64,000 nucleotides of DNA from Gemmobacter nectariphilus DSM 15620 (lineage in GTDB: Bacteria > Pseudomonadota > Alphaproteobacteria > Rhodobacterales > Rhodobacteraceae): positions 124,001-188,000 of the forward strand of contig NZ_AUCM01000006.1 in assembly GCF_000429765.1 (NCBI RefSeq), written 5' to 3'. The notes under the pieces are model-generated. The model had not been told where the DNA came from. It saw only the letters and a program-made list of their open reading frames with translations, and ran no database searches. Shown in pieces: positions 42,124 to 50,035 of this stretch. How positions within the stretch are numbered: position 1 is the first letter of the stretch; the number at the start of each line of letters is the position of its first letter. The translations under genes were made by a program, and so were the position numbers.

Positions 42124-42983
42124 TGCGGTCCTTTCTGTTCGTTCCGGGCGATAGCCCGCGCAAATTTGCCAAGGCGATGGGCACTGCTGCCGACGCGCTG
42201 GTGCTGGATCTGGAAGACTCGGTCGCCACCCCGGCCAAGGCCGCCGCGCGCGGCACCGTGGCCGACATGCTGGGCACTGACCGGGCTGGCAAGCAGCTGA
42301 TCGTGCGGGTCAACGCCTTTGACACCGGGCTGACGCTGGACGATCTGGCCGCTGTCATGCCGCACCGGCCCGACGGGATCTTGCTGCCCAAATCGCGCGG
42401 CGGGCAGGACATTGCCGAACTTGGCCACTACCTGTCCGCCTTCGAGGCGGCATCGGGGCTGAAACAGGGATCCACCTGGATCATGGCGGTGGCGACCGAA
42501 ACCGCCGAGGCAATGCTGGGCATGGCCAGCTATACCCCCGCCCATCCCCGCCTGCGCGGCCTGCTGTGGGGGGCCGAGGATCTGTCGGCCTCGCTGGGGG
42601 CGACCTCGAACCGCGATGGCGCGGGCTATTCCGGCCCCTTTGTGCTGGCGCGCAACATGTGCCTGTTCGCGGCTGCCTCGGCCGGGGTCATGGCCATCGA
42701 CACGGTCTGCACCGCCATCGGCGATCTGGACTATGTGACCGAGGAATCCCGCGCCGCCCGCCGCGACGGCTTTGCCGCCAAGATGGTGATCCACCCCAGC
42801 CATGTCGGTCCGGTCAACGCCGCCTTCACCCCGACCGAGACCGAGATCGCCTGGGCCGAGACCGTCATCCGCACCTTCGAGGAAAACCCCGGTCTTGGCG
42901 TCGTCTCCATCGACGGCAAGATGATCGACAAGCCGCATGAACGCGCGGCGCGCAAGATCTTGGCAGCGGCAGGACGGGGCTGA
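42123..42983 (+). CDS. CitE/HpcH-family CoA-ester lyase (malyl/citramalyl-CoA lyase type)
   Basis: A 286-residue TIM-barrel lyase with FVPGDSPRKFAKA and LVLDLEDSV at the start, Arg in IVRVNAFDTG, metal-binding Glu/Asp in GLLWGAEDLSASLGA, and KMVIHPSHVGPVN near the C-terminus, all typical of CitE-like malyl-CoA, methylmalyl-CoA and citramalyl-CoA lyases. It cleaves the hydroxyacyl-CoA into two central metabolites, such as acetyl-CoA and pyruvate or propionyl-CoA and glyoxylate. It is coupled to the MaoC hydratase upstream and is the last enzyme of the pathway operon. Confidence 0.9.
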   Translation: MRSFLFVPGDSPRKFAKAMGTAADALVLDLEDSVATPAKAAARGTVADMLGTDRAGKQLIVRVNAFDTGLTLDDLAAVMPHRPDGILLPKSRGGQDIAELGHYLSAFEAASGLKQGSTWIMAVATETAEAMLGMASYTPAHPRLRGLLWGAEDLSASLGATSNRDGAGYSGPFVLARNMCLFAAASAGVMAIDTVCTAIGDLDYVTEESRAARRDGFAAKMVIHPSHVGPVNAAFTPTETEIAWAETVIRTFEENPGLGVVSIDGKMIDKPHERAARKILAAAGRG

Positions 42984-42989
42984 ACCGAC

Positions 42990-44279
42990 ATGGAAACGGC
43001 AGGCAGGCGGGTCATCGGGCCAACGGCGCTCGCAATCATCGTGGTCGTGATCGGTTTTGCCTGCAACTTCCTCGCGCGCGGGATCGTGGACACGTTCATG
43101 GTGTTCATGCAGCCGCTGGAACATGAATTCGGCTGGGATCATGCGCGGCTGACCCAGGTCTATTCGGTCTATCTGATCACGCTGGGCGCCATGTCGCCCT
43201 TTACGGGAACGCTGCTGGACACCTGGGGACCGCGCGTATCCTACCTGACCGGGGCGGCACTGCTGGCGGCGGCCATGTTTGTGGCGGGCAACACCACGTC
43301 GATCTGGCACCTGTATCTGGCGCCGGGCGTTCTGTGCGGCATGGCGGCCTCGATGATGGGCATGGTCCCGGCCGCGGCGCTGATCGGGCGCTGGTTCGAC
43401 CGGCAGATGAGCCTGATGGTCGCCATCGCCTATGCCGGCTTCGGGTCGGGAATGCTGCTGGTCGTTCCGCTGGCACAGGCCGGGATCGACGCTTTCGGCT
43501 GGCGCGAGACCTATCGGATCCTCTTCTGGTGCTGCGCCGGGCTGCTGCCGCTGCTGGTGCTGCTGCCCTGGGGGCGCATTGCCGAAGGCGCCGCCGGCAA
43601 CACCCGCGCCGCCGCAGCACGCGACAGGGGGCCGCGCCGCAACATATCCACATCCGAGCCGCAATGGACGGTGCGCGGCGCCATCGGCACGGCGGAATTC
43701 TGGCTGCTGGTGCAGGCGTTCTTCTTTACCGCAGTCGCGGCCTATCTGACGACGGTTCAGGTGATCGCCTTCCTGATCTCGCGCGATTACCCCCCGATTG
43801 CGGCGGCGCTGGCCTTCGGCATCGCCGGAATGCTGTCGATCTTTGGCGTCATCGTGTCGGGCTGGGCCACGGTGCGCTTCGGGATCCGGCGGGCAACGCT
43901 GGTGTCCTATGCCGGAACGCTGATCGGCGTGCTGGCACTGATGGGGTTTGCGTATTGGCCGAATCCCGTTCTGGTCTGGGTCTTCATCCTGACCTTTGGA
44001 ACCAGCCAGGGCGCGCGCGGCCCGGTGATCTCGGCCCTGAATGCCCGCATTTTCGCGCGCGGGCGGGTAAGTTCGATCTATGGCCTGATCTTCATGCTGA
44101 TGTCCTTCGGCGCGGCGGTCGGGGCCTGGCTGTCCGGCCAGCTCTACAGCTGGACCGGAGACTATTCCGCAGCCTTCCTGACGGCAGCCGTGGCTGTCTT
44201 TTTCGCAGCCGCCCCGTTCTTCCTGACGCGCCGCCTGAGCGAAGCACAAGAGCTGCCGCCACCTGCAACCCGACCCTGA
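42990..44279 (+). CDS. Major facilitator superfamily transporter
   Basis: A 429-residue protein with twelve predicted transmembrane helices. MFS landmarks are the N-terminal half around GTLLDTWGPRVSYLTG (motif A region), a central hydrophilic loop near residues 195-225, and GTSQGARGPVISALNARIF in the C-terminal half. The order resembles oxalate/monocarboxylate-type MFS carriers. It lies 6 bp after the lyase and closes the sigma-54 operon, so it is a second route of uptake or efflux for the same acid besides TRAP system 3. Confidence 0.88.
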   Translation: METAGRRVIGPTALAIIVVVIGFACNFLARGIVDTFMVFMQPLEHEFGWDHARLTQVYSVYLITLGAMSPFTGTLLDTWGPRVSYLTGAALLAAAMFVAGNTTSIWHLYLAPGVLCGMAASMMGMVPAAALIGRWFDRQMSLMVAIAYAGFGSGMLLVVPLAQAGIDAFGWRETYRILFWCCAGLLPLLVLLPWGRIAEGAAGNTRAAAARDRGPRRNISTSEPQWTVRGAIGTAEFWLLVQAFFFTAVAAYLTTVQVIAFLISRDYPPIAAALAFGIAGMLSIFGVIVSGWATVRFGIRRATLVSYAGTLIGVLALMGFAYWPNPVLVWVFILTFGTSQGARGPVISALNARIFARGRVSSIYGLIFMLMSFGAAVGAWLSGQLYSWTGDYSAAFLTAAVAVFFAAAPFFLTRRLSEAQELPPPATRP

Positions 44280-44294
44280 CCGGCGCGCGGGCCG

Positions 44295-44339
44295 GCCGAT
44301 GTCGGCTGCCTCCGGCGGGGATATTTGAACAAGGCGAAA
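44295..44339 (+). repeat. 3'-end intergenic repeat, copy 5 (downstream of MFS gene)
   Basis: A short hairpin GCCG-atgt-CGGC (44295-44306) precedes the core GGCGGGGATATTTG and the tail AACAAGGCGAAA (44315-44339). It follows the MFS stop by 36 bp in the sense direction and faces copy 6 in the opposite orientation, 48 bp away. Confidence 0.7.
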
Positions 44340-44387
44340 CACAGCCCGCTTGCAACAGCGTCCACGATGCGCGGGCGGCCTGCATGT

Positions 44388-44467
44388 CTTCGCCTTGATC
44401 CAAATATCCCGGGGGCAGGCGCGTCGCCAGCCAGAGGCGCAGCCGTCGCCCGGGGGCAGGGCCCCCG
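44388..44467 (-). repeat. 3'-end intergenic repeat, copy 6 (downstream of system 4 binding-protein gene)
   Basis: Read leftward from the stop at 44546: hairpin CGGGGGC-agg-GCCCCCG (44451-44467), a G/C-rich spacer, then CCCCCGGGATATTTGG and tail ATCAAGGCGAAG (44388-44415). The core and tail are the same as in copies 3 and 9 apart from the last bases. Confidence 0.75.
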
Positions 44468-44545
44468 CCGCGCGGCACTGGCCACAGGCAAAGGAAAGGC
44501 CGGCCCCAGAGGGACCGGCCAGTTGTCTTGGCGGCGGTGCCGCGA

Positions 44546-45577
44546 TTACTTGCCGTCGCGCAGCCGGGCCAACTCGTCGAGCATCGCCTGGGCATCGGCG
44601 CCATTGTCCTTGACGAACGCCTCCCAGACCGGCTTGGTCAGATCGCGCCAGCGCGCGGTTTCCTCGGCCGAGAAATACGACACCTCGGCCCCCCCGGCTT
44701 TCAGATCCTCTAGCGCCTTGGTGGCGTTTTCCTCGACGATCTTCAGAGCGCGGTCCCGCAGTTCGGCGCCGACCTCCAGCATGATCTTCTGGTTCGCGGG
44801 CGAGAGGCTGTTGAACACCTGAAGCGACATGATGATCGGCGTGGTGGCCGGCCAGGCGTGCGGGCCGACCATCAGCCCCTTGAGCGGCAGCTTGTTGTCC
44901 AGCGTGTAGATCGGCGGCAGGATGCCCCCGTTGACCACGCCTTGCGACAGCGCCGGCACCAGTTCTGCGCCTGCGATGGCGACCGGCGAATAGCCCAGAG
45001 CCTCGCCGGTCAGCTGGGCGATGCGGCCGCCGGTGATGCGGATCTTCAGGCCCTTGACGTCTTCCAGCGTCTTGGGCGCGGCCTGCCTGGTCAGGTAGAT
45101 CGAGCTGGGATAGTCGGTCGGGGCAATGGTGATCAGCTTGAAGCCGCGCTTTTCCATGGCGGCCGCCAGAACGCCGCCGCCCTTTTCGCTGGCAAAGAAG
45201 CGGGCAGCATGGCCCATGTCGTTCAGCTTGACGTCGAAGGCGAAGGGCAGATCGAACACGCCCCACAGCGGCTCGACGCTGGAGACCACGGGGGCGACCG
45301 AATAGGTCATCGCCACCTGACCCGACAGGATGCCTGGCAGTTCCTGGTTGATCGGCATGATCTGCGCCGAGGGGAACACACGGAACTTGACCTCGCCCTT
45401 GGTGCGCTCGGTCACCTGCTGGGTGAACCATTCGACGTTGCGGTGGTGCTGCGAGGCGACCGGATAGGCGTGGACGAACCGCAGCTCTTGCGCCAGCGCG
45501 GGAAGCGCCAGCGTGCCGGCCGCCAGCACACCCAGGACGGCGCGCTTGAGCGGCGCGGCGAGTGATCTTGCAAACAT
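44546..45577 (-). CDS. TRAP transporter solute-binding protein (DctP type), system 4
   Basis: A periplasmic binding protein of 343 residues. The signal peptide spans about residues 1-29 (LGVLAAGTLALPALA before QELRFV). The substrate Arg lies in VKGLKIRITGGR. It is the last gene of an adh-dctQ-dctM-dctP operon, an unusual order with the binding protein at the distal end; two G/C-rich palindromes lie just upstream of it. The neighbouring alcohol dehydrogenase suggests the substrate may bear a hydroxyl group. Confidence 0.9.
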   Translation of the reverse strand: MFARSLAAPLKRAVLGVLAAGTLALPALAQELRFVHAYPVASQHHRNVEWFTQQVTERTKGEVKFRVFPSAQIMPINQELPGILSGQVAMTYSVAPVVSSVEPLWGVFDLPFAFDVKLNDMGHAARFFASEKGGGVLAAAMEKRGFKLITIAPTDYPSSIYLTRQAAPKTLEDVKGLKIRITGGRIAQLTGEALGYSPVAIAGAELVPALSQGVVNGGILPPIYTLDNKLPLKGLMVGPHAWPATTPIIMSLQVFNSLSPANQKIMLEVGAELRDRALKIVEENATKALEDLKAGGAEVSYFSAEETARWRDLTKPVWEAFVKDNGADAQAMLDELARLRDGK

Positions 45578-45597
45578 GACTTCTCTCCCTTGGGGTT

Positions 45598-45640
45598 GCC
45601 CGGCCTCTCCTCTGGCCGGGGCTGATCGCGGCCTGGCCGC
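45598..45640 (-). other. Two G/C palindromes before the system 4 binding-protein gene
   Basis: CCCGGCC (45598-45604) pairs with GGCCGGG (45613-45619) around an 8-nt loop, and CGCGGCC-t-GGCCGCG spans 45626-45640. They sit in the 64-bp gap between the dctM-type and dctP-type genes and may separate mRNA stability of the two parts. Confidence 0.5.
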
Positions 45641-45641
45641 G

Positions 45642-46907
45642 TCATTCGAAGACGGTGGAAATCCCCGGCACCCACCACAGCACCAGCAGCGCCAGCACCA
45701 GCGTGGCCAGATAGGGCAGCGCCCCGCGCATCACCGTGCCGATGGGCACGTTGAAGACGCCAGACAGGGCAAAGAGGCTCATACCGACGGGCGGGGTCAC
45801 CTGGGCCACCATCATGCAGGCGATGGTCAGGATGGCGAAATGGGTCGGCGCATAGCCCAGCGCCACCACGACCGGAAAGACGATGGGGATGGTGATGTAA
45901 AGGATTGGCACCGGATCGAGCACCGTGCCCAGCACGATGAAGATCAGCAAGATCAGCCCCATCGTCACATGCACGTTCACCGGCAGCGAGGTCATGAACC
46001 GCGTGAAGGATTGCGGCACGTCGGCAAAGGTCAGCGCATTGGCGAACACCGTGGCCCCGCCAAGGATGATGAAGATGATCGTGCTGGTGACCACCGCGCT
46101 TTCGGCTGCCTTGAAGATGCGCTTCAGCGTAAAGGCCTTGCGCTCGAAGATCGCGCTTGCAGCCAGCACATAGACGACGGCGACGGCGGCGGCCTCGGTC
46201 GGGGTGAAGATGCCGGCATAGATGCCGCCCAGCACCACCACCGGCATGATCAGCGCCGGCAGCGCCTCGAGAAAGCTGCGGCGGATCGCGGCGGCACTGG
46301 CGCGGGGGCGCAGCTCCTGCCCGCCGAAGATGTTCAGCGCGACGGCGGTGACGACCAGCAGCACGGTGATCACCAGTCCTGGCACGATGCCGGCCAGGAA
46401 CAGCTTGGACACATCCATCTGCACCAGCGAGGCGAAGAGGATCATGTAGACGCTGGGCGGGATCATCTGCCCCAGCGTGCCGGAAACCGCGATGATGCCC
46501 AGCGCGTCTTGCTGCTTGTATCCGGCGCGGATCATGTAAGGCAGCAGCATCGACCCCACCGCGACCACGGTTGCAGTGGACGAGCCCGACAGCGCCCCGA
46601 AGATCGCGCAGGTGACGACACCCGTGGCGGGCAATCCGCCGCGCATGTGGCCCAGAAGGTTTTCGATAAAGCGGAACAGCCGGCCAGCAAGGCCAAGATC
46701 GGTCATCAGGTTGCCGGCGAACAGGAAGTAGGGCACCGCCAGCAGCAGCCAGCTGTCCACCGCGATGTATAGCTGCGAGACGACCATCTGCGCGGGCAGC
46801 CCGATATCGAGCACCGCGATGACCCCGCCCGAGACCAGCATCGCCGCCCAGATCGGCGCGCCCAGCACCAGCAGGGCGAAGAAGACGACAAAGGCAAGTG
46901 CGGTCAT
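45642..46907 (-). CDS. TRAP transporter large permease (DctM type), system 4
   Basis: A 421-residue polytopic inner-membrane subunit: FGALSGSSTATVVAVGSM, GTLGQMIPPSVYMILFAS and TPPVGMSLFALSG are the expected DctM landmarks. Its ATG overlaps the small-permease stop by 4 bp. It belongs to the leftward adh-dctQ-dctM-dctP operon. Confidence 0.92.
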   Translation of the reverse strand: MTALAFVVFFALLVLGAPIWAAMLVSGGVIAVLDIGLPAQMVVSQLYIAVDSWLLLAVPYFLFAGNLMTDLGLAGRLFRFIENLLGHMRGGLPATGVVTCAIFGALSGSSTATVVAVGSMLLPYMIRAGYKQQDALGIIAVSGTLGQMIPPSVYMILFASLVQMDVSKLFLAGIVPGLVITVLLVVTAVALNIFGGQELRPRASAAAIRRSFLEALPALIMPVVVLGGIYAGIFTPTEAAAVAVVYVLAASAIFERKAFTLKRIFKAAESAVVTSTIIFIILGGATVFANALTFADVPQSFTRFMTSLPVNVHVTMGLILLIFIVLGTVLDPVPILYITIPIVFPVVVALGYAPTHFAILTIACMMVAQVTPPVGMSLFALSGVFNVPIGTVMRGALPYLATLVLALLVLWWVPGISTVFE

Positions 46908-47440
46908 TCACCCGCCCCCGCAGTCTGGGTCAAGGGCACGCCCGCAATGCGGTAAGCCGCCCGCAGCAGCGCATAGACCAGCGCGATTCCAACGCCGATG
47001 GGCAGCGCGGCCGAAGGGATCCAGGCTTTCATCTCGCCCGACATGGTGGTCAGGCCCATGGCGATCAGACCGGATTCCCATTGCCAGGCCGCCTGGAACA
47101 GCCCGGCCAGCAGCACGACCAGCAGCAGATGCAAGGCCAGATCGAACAGCCGGTAGACCTGTGGCGGCAACATGTCGGTCACGATCGACATGGTCAGATG
47201 CGCATTGCGGGTGATTAGCGGGCCGAAATACAGCAGCGCCGAATAGACGATGAAGAACCGGCACAATTCCTCGATGATCGCCCAGGAACTGCCAAAGACG
47301 TAGCGCAGCACGACACTGACGAAAGCCAGCGCCACGCTGAGCGTCAGAAGCGTGACCGTGACCCCGGCCAGCACGCGGTTCAGCAAGGTTTCGGCCGCCC
47401 GCAGACCTGCGACCAGGCCGGTATCGGGCCGGTCATTCAT
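46904..47440 (-). CDS. TRAP transporter small permease (DctQ type), system 4
   Basis: A 178-residue membrane protein with four predicted helices and the DctQ-like VSVVLRYVFGSSWAIIEELC segment. Its start overlaps the alcohol dehydrogenase stop by 8 bp and its stop overlaps the large-permease start by 4 bp, so the three genes are tightly coupled. That coupling of a cytoplasmic dehydrogenase to a transporter supports a shared substrate. Confidence 0.88.
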   Translation of the reverse strand: MNDRPDTGLVAGLRAAETLLNRVLAGVTVTLLTLSVALAFVSVVLRYVFGSSWAIIEELCRFFIVYSALLYFGPLITRNAHLTMSIVTDMLPPQVYRLFDLALHLLLVVLLAGLFQAAWQWESGLIAMGLTTMSGEMKAWIPSAALPIGVGIALVYALLRAAYRIAGVPLTQTAGAGE

Positions 47441-48530
47441 AGCTGATGACCCCGCGGGTCAGGATGCCCGAATGCAGATCGTGAAAGGCATCGTTGATCT
47501 GGTCCAGCCGGTAGCGGCGCGAGATCAGCTCGTCCAGCCGCAGCCGGTTGGAGCGGTAGAGATCGACCAGCCGTTCCACATCCAGCCGGGGCCGGTAGCT
47601 GCCATAGAACGACCCGGTCAGGATTTTCTCGGTCATCGGCAGGCTGATCGCCTCGACCTCGCAGCAGGTGCCGACCTCGGCGATGCCGACGACCACGGCC
47701 TTGCCGCCCGGACGGACCGCGTCATAGCACTGGCGGATCGTGTGCTTGTTGCCGATCGCCTCGAAGGCATGATCGACCCCGCGGCCCTGCGTCAGGTTGC
47801 GGGCCGCCGCGATGGGATCCTCGGTGCGCGCGTCGATCAGATGGGTGGCGCCGAACTCGCGCGCGGTGGCCAGCTTGTCGGGGTTCAGGTCCGACACGGC
47901 GATGACCGAGGCACCGGCGATCTTTGCCCCCTGCACCACATTCAGCCCGATCCCCCCGGTGCCGACCACCAGCACGGAATCGCCGGGGCGCACCGCGGCG
48001 GTGTTGAACACCGCGCCCGTCCCGGTCAGCACGCCGCAACCGATCAGGGCGGCGGCTTCCAGCGGCACCTCGTCGGGGATCTTCACGGCGCAGCGCGCCG
48101 GCACGACGCCCTTTTCGGCAAAGGAGGATACCACCATGTGATGGATTTCCTCGTCACCCTTGCGCAGGCGCGTGGTGCCGTTCGGCATGGTGCCACCGCG
48201 CAGGATGCCGCGCCCGACCTCGCACAGGTTGGGCCGGCCCGAGCAGCAATAATAGCATTGCCCGCAATCATAGAGGAACGACAGCACGACCCGATCCCCC
48301 GGCACCAGATGGGTGACGCCCGGCCCGACCTGTTCGACATGGCCCGCCGCCTCGTGGCCAAGCACGATGGGCAGGGCCGACGGGCGCTTGCCCTCGATCC
48401 GGGTCATGTCGCTGTGACAGACACCGCTGGCCGCAAAGCGCACCAGAACCTCACCGTCCTGAGGCGGCAGCAGGTCAAGATCCTCAAGGCTCAACGGCGC
48501 GCCATACTGGCGCAGAACGGCTGCTTTCAT
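47433..48530 (-). CDS. Zinc-dependent alcohol dehydrogenase (MDR superfamily)
   Basis: A 365-residue MDR enzyme. Catalytic zinc ligands appear in GVCHSDMTRIEGK and GHEAAGHVEQVG; the four-Cys structural zinc lobe is CGQCYYCCSGRPNLC; the NAD motif is VVGTGGIGLNVVQGA. Overall it resembles the class III / long-chain alcohol dehydrogenase branch that takes hydroxylated or thiol-adduct substrates. It is the first gene of the operon with TRAP system 4 and is divergent from an SDR gene 389 bp away. The cofactor is probably NAD+. Confidence 0.9.
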   Translation of the reverse strand: MKAAVLRQYGAPLSLEDLDLLPPQDGEVLVRFAASGVCHSDMTRIEGKRPSALPIVLGHEAAGHVEQVGPGVTHLVPGDRVVLSFLYDCGQCYYCCSGRPNLCEVGRGILRGGTMPNGTTRLRKGDEEIHHMVVSSFAEKGVVPARCAVKIPDEVPLEAAALIGCGVLTGTGAVFNTAAVRPGDSVLVVGTGGIGLNVVQGAKIAGASVIAVSDLNPDKLATAREFGATHLIDARTEDPIAAARNLTQGRGVDHAFEAIGNKHTIRQCYDAVRPGGKAVVVGIAEVGTCCEVEAISLPMTEKILTGSFYGSYRPRLDVERLVDLYRSNRLRLDELISRRYRLDQINDAFHDLHSGILTRGVISYE

Positions 48531-48919
48531 GGTTTGCTCCTCCCAGTCGGCCAGCCATCACTGTTCATGATCGTGAATTACTGGACTATTCCTTATTCAG
48601 AACAGATTGGTCACATATATGATCGTTGCGTCAAGGATCATTCGCGATCAGGCTTGTTTTCTTTGGAAAAGCTGCGAAATCCTTGCTGCGCGCGCAACGC
48701 CGCGGCGCAGAGATGGCGCGCACACAGGCGCAATATGATGCACATATATGCACTTGATAGTTATTATCGTGGACACTAAAACCATCACCCCCTAGTGTCG
48801 GGCCAGATCGGGGGACGGCCCCTCGATGGGCACGACTCCGGGAACTGGCCTTGATGCGCGATCTGCGTCGCCCGGCCGGGGCGGCTGCCATGCCCATGCG
48901 ACCTGAACGGGAGGAAACC
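48531..48919. promoter_or_regulatory. Divergent control region (389 bp) with a promoter and repeated CACATATATG
   Basis: No gene is present. The region is A/T-rich for this DNA. TTGATA (48754-48759) and TAAAAC (48777-48782), 17 bp apart, form a plausible rightward sigma-70 promoter for the SDR at 48920. The 10-mer CACATATATG occurs twice (48612-48621 and 48741-48750), the second directly upstream of the -35. These may bind a regulator shared by both operons. Confidence 0.5.
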
Positions 48920-49690
48920 ATGCGACTTCAGGGAAAACTTGCCATCATCACCGCTGCCGCATCCGGCATGGGCCGCGCCGGGGTCGAGCTGTTCAGCCGC
49001 GAGGGTGCAACCGTCTGCGCCGTCGATGTGAACGCCGAGGCGCTGGCCAGCATGGCGGCCGACATGGCGGCCAGGGGCACACCGATCCAGACGGTCCAGG
49101 CCAATCTGTCCACGGTGGACGGCGCAAAGGGCAGCATCCACGCGGCGGCGGACAAGCTGGGCGGGGTCGATATCCTGTGGGCCCATGCCGGGATCCCCGG
49201 GCCAGGCGGGATCGAGGATCTGGACATTGACGCCTATCGCATGGCCATGGCGCTGAACATCGACTCGGCCGTTCTGGGCGCGGGCGAGGTGGTGCGCCAC
49301 ATGCGCAAGCGCGGCGGCGGGGCGATCGTTTTTACCGCCTCGGTGTCGGGGCTGGTCGGCTCGCGCTTCTCACCGATCTATTCGGCGGGCAAGTTCGCGG
49401 TGGTCGGGCTGACAAAATCGCTGGCCCAGACCTATGCCCCCGACAAGGTGCGGGTGAATGTCGTCTGCCCCGGCCTGGCGGATACGCCGATGATGACCAG
49501 GTTCACCAGCCGCAAGGGCGATCCCGTCGAGGCCGAGGCGAATGCCAATGCCATGATCGCGCAGGTGCCGCTGGGCCGGCTGGTGCGGGCCGAGGAAGTG
49601 GCCCATGCAGCGCTGTGGCTGGCCTCGGACGATGCAGGCTTTGTCACAGGGATCGAGCTGCCGGTGGATGGCGGGTTTGTCTGCCGCTGA
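48920..49690 (+). CDS. SDR-family oxidoreductase
   Basis: A classical SDR of 256 residues: cofactor motif TAAASGMGRAGV, AHAGIPG in place of NNAG, catalytic Y154 and K158 in IYSAGKFAV, and C-terminal LPVDGGFVCR. GGGAGGAAA precedes the ATG at 48920. It is monocistronic, divergent from the alcohol dehydrogenase/TRAP system 4 operon and followed by a 3'-end repeat. It probably oxidises a secondary hydroxyl in the same route as the alcohol dehydrogenase; the substrate is unknown. Confidence 0.85.
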   Translation: MRLQGKLAIITAAASGMGRAGVELFSREGATVCAVDVNAEALASMAADMAARGTPIQTVQANLSTVDGAKGSIHAAADKLGGVDILWAHAGIPGPGGIEDLDIDAYRMAMALNIDSAVLGAGEVVRHMRKRGGGAIVFTASVSGLVGSRFSPIYSAGKFAVVGLTKSLAQTYAPDKVRVNVVCPGLADTPMMTRFTSRKGDPVEAEANANAMIAQVPLGRLVRAEEVAHAALWLASDDAGFVTGIELPVDGGFVCR

Positions 49691-50035
49691 CGCTGCGCAC
49701 CCCGGCAAGCATGCGCCCGCATCCGGCGCTGGAGGGGTTTCACACCCCTCCAGACCTCCCCGTGGGATATTTATGGACAGATGAAAGGGCGGCGCGGCCG
49801 TCGTCAGGACGGATCGGGGGCAGAAAACCAGCGCAGCCTTGACTTTTTGGCGCGTCAGGCCCATCTGGCGATCATCTGCCCGCGCCCCGTGCCGCGTGAG
49901 CACCGAAAGGGCGCAGGCAGTTCAGGTTCCCACCATCACGCAGGGGCACCGATCCGGCAGGCGCAAGGACAAGAGGTCCGTGCGGGTTTCTGCCGGTGGC
50001 CCTTTTGCAACCCCCGCGCGGGGTGGAGCCAACAT
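49691..50035. other. Intergenic region: 3'-end repeat plus helicase leader
   Basis: The left part holds repeat copy 7. From 49787 to 50035 is the leader of the DEAD-box helicase gene. The helicase frame stays open through it without family similarity and with no ribosome-binding site, so I treat it as a long 5' leader. I see no clear promoter or riboswitch in it. Confidence 0.45.
49729..49786 (+). repeat. 3'-end intergenic repeat, copy 7 (downstream of SDR)
   Basis: Hairpin CTGGAGGGGT-ttcac-ACCCCTCCAG (49729-49753) has perfect 10-bp arms. It is followed by core CCCCGTGGGATATTTA and tail TGGACAGATGAAA (49758-49786). It starts 39 bp after the SDR stop, in the sense direction. Confidence 0.78.

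Noticed and set aside
41850-45431. Open frame of almost 1200 codons on the minus strand
   Set aside because: It runs antisense through the MaoC, CitE and MFS genes and out of frame through the DctP gene. Its composition is that of a shadow frame (Arg/Ala/Gly/His-rich) with no domain.
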